A DNA stretch of 64,000 bases, taken from contig JAZRFF010000021.1 in NCBI GenBank assembly GCA_045661225.1, positions 1-64,000 of the forward strand. Reading direction: 5' to 3'. The DNA is from HGM04593 sp045661225. GTDB lineage: Bacteria > Bacteroidota > Bacteroidia > Bacteroidales > Bacteroidaceae. Below the pieces are notes generated by a model. That model was not told the DNA's origin, did no database searches, and saw only the letters and a list, made by a program, of their open reading frames with translations. The position numbers and the translations under genes are program-made. The first letter of the stretch is position 1. Each line of letters starts with the position of its first letter. Of this stretch, positions 8,601 to 15,033 are shown piece by piece.

Positions 8601-9365
8601 CTCAGCGCTGCTACCAACGTCGTAACCCGAAAGTGCCACGTAAACATTACCGCGACCTTCTGTAGTTGTTTCACCTCTTGTAAATTCTGTGGGACCCTCA
8701 ACATAGATTGTAAAGAATTTGCTGGGGTCTGCGAATGCAGCCACGTCGCTAACCTCGTTGCCAAGAGAGTAGTTGTACTCGGCAAACAACATATCCTCGG
8801 TGAACTGCTTGCCACCTACTGAAAGACCTACAACAACAGGACAGTTGTTGTTGTTGTTGGGGCGGTTCCACCAAACGAGCTTGAATGCGTCAACAGCCTT
8901 CTCAAGCTCAAGTTCAAGGTAGTGGAACTCATTGGGAGCTGCTGCACTCCAAGTTGAGTGCCAGTAGTTGTTAAGATTACCGTCGTTCAACGCGGGCAAA
9001 CCGGCACCGTCATTACCGGCATCACCCATAGTGTTGTGGTCGGCGTTACTTGTTGCTGTGTAAGCAACCTCCAAACCTGCACCGTCATAGATTTTAAGTT
9101 CGGCAAGGTTCCAAGTCGGGCCACCACCCTTAATCTGGTTGGTAGAACCGGTCTGCAACACTGTCATACGCACCTTTGTTGTTCCGGCGTGGTTGAACAC
9201 CTGTGTCTCGGCACGTCTGTTGGTAACCTCTGTACCGTCCTCAAGCTTTGTAGTAACGTCTGTACCGGGAAGACCATTCACAACTGTGTGATACCAGTCC
9301 TGGGCAGAAACTCCTACAAATGAGGCAAGCGCTAAAACGCAAGTCAGAAATAAATTTTTCTTCAT
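5655..9365 (-). CDS. Large secreted protein with two discoidin-like domains and FIVAR-like helices
   Basis: The protein has 1236 residues when started at MKKNLFLT, which gives a clean Sec signal peptide ending VSAQD; the open frame extends 77 codons further upstream without signal or coding character. It has an F5/8-type-C-like (discoidin) domain at about residues 50-210 (LAELKIYDG...FHYLELEL) and a second near 590-710 (IGEFKLYDANG...YIWIDVEF). Between them is an Ala/Glu-rich helical stretch resembling FIVAR modules. The end (PAGAAIPAPVKGANIVVVV... VETKKVMVK) resembles the exported-protein tail seen in neighbours. No catalytic motif is recognisable, so I infer a surface carbohydrate- or mucin-binding protein. 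It is divergent from the M60 peptidase gene 278 bp away, which suggests a shared role. Confidence 0.75.
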   Translation of the reverse strand: MKKNLFLTCVLALASFVGVSAQDWYHTVVNGLPGTDVTTKLEDGTEVTNRRAETQVFNHAGTTKVRMTVLQTGSTNQIKGGGPTWNLAELKIYDGAGLEVAYTATSNADHNTMGDAGNDGAGLPALNDGNLNNYWHSTWSAAAPNEFHYLELELEKAVDAFKLVWWNRPNNNNNCPVVVGLSVGGKQFTEDMLFAEYNYSLGNEVSDVAAFADPSKFFTIYVEGPTEFTRGETTTEGRGNVYVALSGYDVGSSAEATPMNIVQVVKSREGKYVIYQPVLGSYYCDPNRWTDGYNGSNGWFRAHNQAQYLDELELTKRADGDWEITTEIYRQYVDGAWQDYETPVKVWVGYDMRGNLKLFPQAEKEKLEAGDYETGSFHLPVDFGFTIYEANVADGLIAPITVEGICDEFVTPAINEAREKLETYAEYEEFDWEEAKSALEAALEEAEAAVAAADLVAIIAAKDNITAALKAYILIKNNYYDEEKYVLQEEYDANCAGGEGSYTANSQAIIDNITAIVEALNGDYMNQSVAYIEGEYTKIEALIEQFYASKLHYEKFPYIVEEISAENFPYSELPNNAVWKQTVALEEAVTGIRLTFLDRHIGSAGDGGNFPMIAIGEFKLYDANGDEVELTESNFEANYTETQEGFESTVARLCDGNFAAQGYYHSPWSGSEPQEYIWIDVEFPTAMDVFSFEVYSRDKSTSQGKVSLFPKKTAITAVDEVYDPLLTEPNPYNVQVGAKVTSLDQIKADRYYVLKGLLNTSEYYGSGEGLAKFYKGANERFHNNPAAVRAESIYRIKPNGDGTYTFFSLYESKYWGETEGTAGERNGYIKRVVAADEAANLKIVPAENSEFENTFVFYDEVAGLTTDGDSIDTDADEVNDAVDAVYNTPYVVYMDWAAGVASRPVINPQPRGGVDNSIDDAKGDSLCFNKGNGEGQWEIYEATIENPDYFWLTGMMSVFNENIVLGNDPGCVAELGSMEAPYKKALEVIEDSLYTEATAAANALFAELNNLDNLNAVPMSEGKYVLLNADKAFYEKQGKNKALYATADMSTFGWKDAPTEFDNVSLEFVFDFKKATYNDDKLTEEEAAQVYTIRAVGVEGAEPIYVGDLNEKSTPIDLSDVSAKYAVINVRANVFNLANPENKAEFCIHANGHGGGANASGNIVYWDGSAGASQWTLKKVDVETSVSDIVVEGDEVVSVSYYTPAGAAIPAPVKGANIVVVVYSNGVVETKKVMVK

Positions 9366-9574
9366 AAACGTAGAAATTTTGGTTAATAATAAATAGTTAA
9401 AAAATATCCTTTTTAAATAACTCGGCACAATGCGCCAAGTTTTCATAACGGCAAAGGAAATGAGTTTTTTTTTAACTGCAAACATTTTACAACTAAAATA
9501 TTTTAAAAACATTAAAAAAAGCGTTTTTTGAATAAAAAGAAATAAAAAACATAAATTAAAAAAATAAAAATATT

Positions 9575-9582
9575 TATATTTG
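9575..9582 (+). promoter_or_regulatory. -7 box of the M60 peptidase gene
   Basis: TATATTTG fits TAnnTTTG exactly and lies 62 bp before the start codon in a very AT-rich divergent intergenic region. No TTTG-like -33 element is present at the normal distance. Confidence 0.45.
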
Positions 9583-9643
9583 CGCGGATAATGCATAATA
9601 GCGTATTTAAGGATATTATAATTAACTTAATAAAAAAACAGTT

Positions 9644-12600
9644 ATGAAAATTAGAAACTTATTTCTGACATTGCTTCTTGCTGTTGTGGCGTTGCCTATT
9701 GCCGCACAGCTCGAGAATGGCAAAATCTATCGGTTTATAAACAAGGCCGATAAGAACATTGCGATGGAGGCATCGTCGCTAACAACCGTTTATGGTTCAC
9801 AAAAGAGCGACAGGTATTCTCATTACTGGCTTGCCGAACAGCACCCCAACAACGCCGACGCGTGGTCGTTGCGCAGTTTGGGTAACGGTCTTTACCTAAA
9901 GCCCGCAGGAACAAGCACAGGCTGGACATTTGCAAACTCTCCTTCGGCATCGACTGTATTGCATCTCATTACAGTAGGCAGCTATTATACTTTCAACAGC
10001 ATCGCTTCGGCCGACAATTCTTGTATGCACTATGCAACATCGCAGGGTGGAAAGGTTGTTGGTTGGAACACCGGTGCCGATGCTACACTCTGGAGCATTG
10101 AAGAGGTTACATTGCCCGAAGACGAGATTGCAGCCAACTGGACTGAGCTTGAGGCGCTTAACAACCAGGTTTCTCCCGAGTTTATTGCACAGTGCGAGCA
10201 GCACCTTGCAAACCTTTTCAGCGACAAGGCTTGCACCACACTCAAAAAGTCTTTTGCAGACGTAGCTGAACTTGAGGCCGACGAGGACTATCAGGCTCTT
10301 AACGCCACACTGCAGGCAATGGTGAAGAAGGTTTACACCGACGACTGGAGCGAGGCAAACTTCGACAGCAGCAAACAAGGCTGGGACAGCGAGCACGGAA
10401 AGAGATTCCGCGTGCAGAGCATTGAGCCTTACAGTATAGCCGGCGAGGTTACCGAGTCTTTCGGCATTAACGCCCACATAAATATGGACAACCCAACCGG
10501 TATCACCGGTAACTACCGTCAGCACGTTTATATCTTTGTTGAAGGTGAGATTAAGAGCGGCGCCGAGCTTCGCGTGGGTTCACTCGTTGGACACGGCTTG
10601 CTCGACACCTACAACAACGGTACACCGCTTAAGGAGGGTCTCAACGTACTTACATTCCACTCTAATGGCAATACCTTATATATAAACTATGTGGTACACA
10701 CATACCAGTTAGGTCGTTACACAAACAAGTTGAGCGACTACGACAACATCAAGGTTCACATTGCCGGCGGTAACGTAAACGGATTCTTCAACGGCGTGGG
10801 TGACCACCTCTGGGGCGAGCCCGACGACGACATCGACTGGCAGTACTACGAGGATCGTACAAACACTCCAAGTGCAACACTTCTTGGCAAGCGCCAGATT
10901 CTGCATTTCTGTATGGAGGATACCGAATATTCCGATGACAAAGGCAATATTCAACGCGAGAAGGGTATGGCATACTACCTTCCCAATAACATTTCTGTTC
11001 CGGCAAGCACTCCCGACAACAAGAAAGTCAACACAATGCTCGAGGCTTGGGACAGAATCCACCTGTCGGAGCTCGCTACAATGGGTCTTATCTCAAAGGC
11101 CGAGATGGACTCTCTGAACGCGCTCTACCCCGCATACGACAAAACTTGGAAGAAAAAGAGAGAGATTTACAACTACAGCGACGAAATGTACGCTAAACAG
11201 AATAATGTTGATTTATCGGAGCACTTTAACCACCACGGTATTGCGCTGGGTAATTTCAGCGGATATATGAGCGGTGGCTGGAGAAACTGTAACTACCACC
11301 ACAACACAATGAAAGACATCATTGGCCTAATTGCAACAGGAGCCGGCCAGGCTTGGGGTCCTGCTCACGAAATTGGCCACCAGCACCAGAGTGTTATTAC
11401 CGTAAACGGTCTTACCGAGGTTACAAACAACTTCCACTCTAATGTCGCTGTGTGGTATATGGGCTTGGGTACTTCACGTGTGAACGGCAGCGAGGGTTCT
11501 CTTGAAAGAGTTTACTCAAACTACAGACGTGGCAACCACTACCTGTTCCACTCTCAAGAAGACGGTGGTGCGCAGAACCTCTGGACACAGACACAGATGT
11601 ACTACAAATTGTGGCTATACTACCACCGTGCAGGCCACAAGACCGACTTTGCACCAATTCTGTTCGAGCTTAACCGTCGCAACAGAATGAGCAACAACAA
11701 CCTTGGCTGGATTGACGGTATTGGTCACGCCAGCGGTACCGAGAGTATGCTCAAATTCTACAAGCACGCTTGCGAGGCTGCCGGTGAGGACTTGACAGAG
11801 TTCTTCCGCGCATACGGTTTCTTTGTACTTATGGACCAGAAATTGCGTGGCGACTACTCTAACAGTTACTACACACAGACACAGGCCGAGGTTGACGCCG
11901 CTATAAAGTGGGTTAAGGACAAGGGTTACCGCGAGAACCTTGCTCCATTGTTCATCAACGACTGCGTTGCAAAAGTTACATACAGCCACGATGGTAAGAC
12001 TCCTCGTTCATACTGGGACGATGAAACCAAAAATGGTTATAATGCAAAGGTTGGTATGTACACCGACTGCTTCGACAAAACGATACCGGCTGTTGGCTAC
12101 CTTTACAAACAAACCAACCAGGATATCAAGATTATGAGCAACGGTGCGTCGGGTGCAATCGGCTTCATCATTTACAGCGGCGACGAGCTTGTAGCCTTCA
12201 CAAACAACTACGAGGTCGAGATACCTCTTGGCATAACCGACTTTAAGGTATATGCAGTACAGGCTGACGGTACAAAGGTTGAGCTGAAGTCGGCTGCCGA
12301 GGGCGGTAACGAGGCTCAGCAGCTCGAGGCTCTTGTAGCAGCCATCAATTCGGCTAACACTCTGCTCGAGAATGTTTCTACCGACGGCACGAACGTAGCT
12401 TTTGTGTACGACGAGGAGACTGCAAGCCTGAGAGCATTGATTGCCGACGCTACAGCAGCAAGAAACAACAAGGACCAGAGCGTGCATACATACGGTGAGT
12501 GGGCTTTGATACTGAACAACGAGGTTGCACGCCTCGGCAACGACAAGACCGCTTTTGTACGCATTAAGGACGGCAACATCTACCGTTTGACATCTTCGAG

Positions 12601-13780
12601 CAATACCGCACGTCGTTTGGCAGTAGATTACAAGAACAGCAACAACCTTATTTCGGCAAGCAACTCTCAGGTGCCTTTGGCAAACGACTACGGCAAGTGG
12701 GAGTTTGTATCGACAGGCGTCGATGAGGAGTTCTATATCAAGAACGTCGGTTACAACAAGTATATTACCGAGATTAGCACCGAGCAGTCACTTATTCTTT
12801 CGGACAACAAGGTCGGTTCGGCTAAGTTCAATGTCATCTATTTGAACGGCGTTGTAGCTCTTCTCTACAACAACGACCAGTCATTGGCCATCTCGACAAG
12901 CGGAAGCAGCATTATCGGTGCTAACGCTACAAGCGAGAACTCACAGTGGATCGTCAAGCTCCTTGTAGACAACAATTCCGACCGTGAGCGCGAAGAGCTT
13001 GTTAACCTTATCGCAAAAGCCGAAAACATTCTTACCGAGCTCAGCAGCGATGTTAACATACACGACATTAACGGTAACCTTAACGCACTCAAGAACGAGC
13101 TTACAGCGAAGAAAGAGAGTGCCGAGTCTAACGTAGAGACCACAGTCAACGTTGCCAAGTACCACAATGCACTCAAGAGCGCTGTCGAAGCTATTGAGAA
13201 CGCTTATGTTACACTCCCGACTGTTGCCGAGAACGGCAAGGTTATGTGGTTCCACATTATGAACGTCGAAAAGGGCACATACTGCGGTGTAGACCTTGTA
13301 AAGACAAACGCAGCTTACAAGAATTCTATCTCGTTGAGCGAGCTTGACGCCGAGGACCGCAACTTCTTGTGGTCGTTCCGCCCAACAGAGAACGAGAATG
13401 AGTATACACTCTTCAACGCAGGCCAGAACGAATCGGTACGTCTTTACAGCAAGTCTCCTTATTCACTCAAGGTCGATTGTACAGCCGAGGGCGTAGAGCC
13501 CACACCGTTCCTGTTCACTCCCGACACCGAGAATGCAGCGTTGCTCATCTCATCGGGCTCAAAATACTGGAACAGCCAGAGCGCCGACAACGTTCGTACA
13601 GGAAGCAACGGTACTCCTTATAAATTGGTTTATGTATGCACCGAGGACGCAACATCTATCGAGGACATTAACGCCGATGAGAATGTCGAGGGTATATTCG
13701 ACCTTACCGGCCGTCGCATAGAGAAGGTTACCAACCCTGGTATGTACATTATCAACGGCAAGAAAGTGCTTGTAAAGTAA
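9644..13780 (+). CDS. Secreted M60-type (enhancin/mucinase-like) zinc metallopeptidase
   Basis: The protein has 1378 residues. A signal peptide (residues 1-21, ending PIAAQ) leads into a ricin-like/beta-trefoil segment (about 24-160). A central M60-like gluzincin domain contains HEIGH at 575-579, with a downstream Glu (592) as third zinc ligand, preceded by GQAWGPA. These residues form the expected zinc site. Family members cleave mucins and other O-glycoproteins. Further on are a FIVAR-like helical segment (about 895-950), a second ricin-like segment (from about 978), another helical module and a last beta module. The C-terminus, FDLTGRRIEKVTNPGMYIING then KKVLVK, is the tail type linked to export in Bacteroidales. 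The gene ends at its own terminator. Catalytic class is secure; the substrate (mucin or host glycoprotein) is inferred from the family. Confidence 0.88.
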   Translation: MKIRNLFLTLLLAVVALPIAAQLENGKIYRFINKADKNIAMEASSLTTVYGSQKSDRYSHYWLAEQHPNNADAWSLRSLGNGLYLKPAGTSTGWTFANSPSASTVLHLITVGSYYTFNSIASADNSCMHYATSQGGKVVGWNTGADATLWSIEEVTLPEDEIAANWTELEALNNQVSPEFIAQCEQHLANLFSDKACTTLKKSFADVAELEADEDYQALNATLQAMVKKVYTDDWSEANFDSSKQGWDSEHGKRFRVQSIEPYSIAGEVTESFGINAHINMDNPTGITGNYRQHVYIFVEGEIKSGAELRVGSLVGHGLLDTYNNGTPLKEGLNVLTFHSNGNTLYINYVVHTYQLGRYTNKLSDYDNIKVHIAGGNVNGFFNGVGDHLWGEPDDDIDWQYYEDRTNTPSATLLGKRQILHFCMEDTEYSDDKGNIQREKGMAYYLPNNISVPASTPDNKKVNTMLEAWDRIHLSELATMGLISKAEMDSLNALYPAYDKTWKKKREIYNYSDEMYAKQNNVDLSEHFNHHGIALGNFSGYMSGGWRNCNYHHNTMKDIIGLIATGAGQAWGPAHEIGHQHQSVITVNGLTEVTNNFHSNVAVWYMGLGTSRVNGSEGSLERVYSNYRRGNHYLFHSQEDGGAQNLWTQTQMYYKLWLYYHRAGHKTDFAPILFELNRRNRMSNNNLGWIDGIGHASGTESMLKFYKHACEAAGEDLTEFFRAYGFFVLMDQKLRGDYSNSYYTQTQAEVDAAIKWVKDKGYRENLAPLFINDCVAKVTYSHDGKTPRSYWDDETKNGYNAKVGMYTDCFDKTIPAVGYLYKQTNQDIKIMSNGASGAIGFIIYSGDELVAFTNNYEVEIPLGITDFKVYAVQADGTKVELKSAAEGGNEAQQLEALVAAINSANTLLENVSTDGTNVAFVYDEETASLRALIADATAARNNKDQSVHTYGEWALILNNEVARLGNDKTAFVRIKDGNIYRLTSSSNTARRLAVDYKNSNNLISASNSQVPLANDYGKWEFVSTGVDEEFYIKNVGYNKYITEISTEQSLILSDNKVGSAKFNVIYLNGVVALLYNNDQSLAISTSGSSIIGANATSENSQWIVKLLVDNNSDREREELVNLIAKAENILTELSSDVNIHDINGNLNALKNELTAKKESAESNVETTVNVAKYHNALKSAVEAIENAYVTLPTVAENGKVMWFHIMNVEKGTYCGVDLVKTNAAYKNSISLSELDAEDRNFLWSFRPTENENEYTLFNAGQNESVRLYSKSPYSLKVDCTAEGVEPTPFLFTPDTENAALLISSGSKYWNSQSADNVRTGSNGTPYKLVYVCTEDATSIEDINADENVEGIFDLTGRRIEKVTNPGMYIINGKKVLVK

Positions 13781-13811
13781 GAGTTTGGGCGTAAAGCCTG
13801 CTTTTACAGAC

Positions 13812-13847
13812 CATAAAAAATCCCCGCACACGCGGGGATTTTTTTAT
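13812..13847 (+). terminator. Terminator of the M60 peptidase gene
   Basis: AAAATCCCCGC and GCGGGGATTTT form the stem around a 3-4 nt loop, continuing into a T run on the plus strand. Confidence 0.9.
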
Positions 13848-13991
13848 GCCCGCTCGCTTGCACTTTTCCCCTTTAACCGCACTCCGTGCGCTTGAAACTT
13901 GGCTGCGCTCGTTGCGTGCGTAAATAAATTTCCGCCCACTCGCTTGCACAAGCTTTCACATTCCACCTTTAACTTTTCACTTTTAACCCCG
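13848..13991. repeat. Short-repeat tract matching 5369-5595
   Basis: The stretch contains GCTCGCTTGCAC and CACTCGCTTGCACAAGCTTT plus CTTTAACTTTTCACTTTT runs, the same vocabulary as the tract at 5369-5595. I see no gene in it. Confidence 0.6.
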
Positions 13992-14122
13992 CCGGCACCG
14001 TTAAAATCACAACGCAATGCCGCTGAAATTCCGGCAGACAGCGAGGACAACTTGTGCTGTATGCCGTTAACTTTTCTTTAAACGCAATACAGCGCAAGTC
14101 CCGGAGCGCCGGAATTTCAGAA
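13992..14122 (-). repeat. 131-bp dispersed repeat, right inverted copy
   Basis: This is the reverse complement of 4933-5063 with one visible mismatch. It lies between the M60 gene terminator and the terminator of the transporter gene, and is non-coding. With its partner it encloses about 8.9 kb holding the two secreted-protein genes. Confidence 0.9.
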
Positions 14123-14192
14123 GAGTGCCCCGCCCCCGGGGGCTCTACGGTGAGAAAAAGAGGCGCTTAAGAACTAAAAGTCGCGCCTTTAC

Positions 14193-14232
14193 ACAAATAG
14201 TCCGTAACAACGCGTTGTTACGGACTATTTAT
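14193..14232 (-). terminator. Palindromic terminator of the FNT transporter gene
   Basis: AAATAGTCCGTAACAACG and its exact complement form an 18-bp perfect stem, 27 bp beyond the stop codon of the minus-strand transporter. It is symmetric, so it could also stop plus-strand reading. Confidence 0.8.
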
Positions 14233-14259
14233 ATACTATCCTTAAAACCTTATGGACAA

Positions 14260-14886
14260 TTATACTTTCACAATAAAGCGATAGAGATTACACCCTACAA
14301 AATTACCCACAACAAGGCAGGGATAAAGCAACAGAATATCGGTCAAATGCTCGCTTGTGTAGCTCAACGGTACTGTCAAATAGTAAAAAGCATCGGCAAG
14401 GCAATGCGGGAAACCGCATATAATGAAGAGCGGCACACCGAAGAGCAGCACAAGAGGCTTGCCCTCACGTGCAAAAGTAACAACTGTGGTCATTATGAAG
14501 CCACAGCCAATAGCCAACGTTCCGGCGCGCAACGCTCCTATAGCAAGGCGTCCCTCGAGTATCTTCTGGGCCGAGGCACCGAGTTCTATTGGTGAAAGAC
14601 GCGTCAGAAGCGACACAAGCAGACAACCTACAATGTTACCGAAGAGAATGAACAAAAGCTCGCCTACCGCCTTTCCGACACAAAAGCGTCCTTCGGCATC
14701 GCGCAAGGGCACAAACCCCGCGGTACCGGTGTAGAGCTTTAACTTATAATACACCACTGTCAAAAGTCCGAATGAAAAGAGTACCGAACCTATAATGTTT
14801 GTCGAGGCCAAATAGCCCCAGCCTGCTATACCCACCGCAATTCCCGAAAGAACCGATGAGCGAAAAGTATCCTTAAGCGTTGTCAT
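14260..14886 (-). CDS. Formate/nitrite transporter (FNT) family protein
   Basis: This 208-residue protein is almost wholly hydrophobic, with about six membrane segments. FNT hallmarks are KLKLYTGTAGF after helix 2, the FGNIVGC helix start and GFPHCLADAFYY, where the His corresponds to the conserved pore histidine of FocA/NirC channels. It is shorter than classic FNT proteins (about 260-290 residues), with reduced termini. Family members move formate, nitrite, hydrosulfide or lactate; the substrate cannot be told from the sequence. Formate would suit a fermenter with pyruvate:ferredoxin oxidoreductase. It is monocistronic between its own promoter-like sequence and a palindromic terminator. Confidence 0.8.
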   Translation of the reverse strand: MTTLKDTFRSSVLSGIAVGIAGWGYLASTNIIGSVLFSFGLLTVVYYKLKLYTGTAGFVPLRDAEGRFCVGKAVGELLFILFGNIVGCLLVSLLTRLSPIELGASAQKILEGRLAIGALRAGTLAIGCGFIMTTVVTFAREGKPLVLLFGVPLFIICGFPHCLADAFYYLTVPLSYTSEHLTDILLLYPCLVVGNFVGCNLYRFIVKV

Positions 14887-15001
14887 ATTCTGTTTTTTAT
14901 ATTAGTGCCGTTTCAATGAATTGGGCAAGAACAATAGCCGCAAACAAGCAATTCCACATTCTCATTTTACACAGCGTGCAGACCTTTCCCCGAATTCAGC
15001 G

Positions 15002-15033
15002 CAAAATTAGTAAAAAAGTACGGACTACACAAG
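15002..15033 (-). promoter_or_regulatory. Putative promoter of the FNT gene
   Basis: On the minus strand CTTG (15033-15030), a 20-bp spacer and TAATTTTG (15009-15002). It overlaps the last codons of malQ and gives a ~110-nt leader. Confidence 0.45.

Noticed and set aside
9366..9596. 77-codon N-terminal extension of the discoidin-like protein
   Set aside because: The clear signal peptide begins at 9365. The extension is Phe/Lys/Leu-rich translation of AT-rich non-coding DNA.
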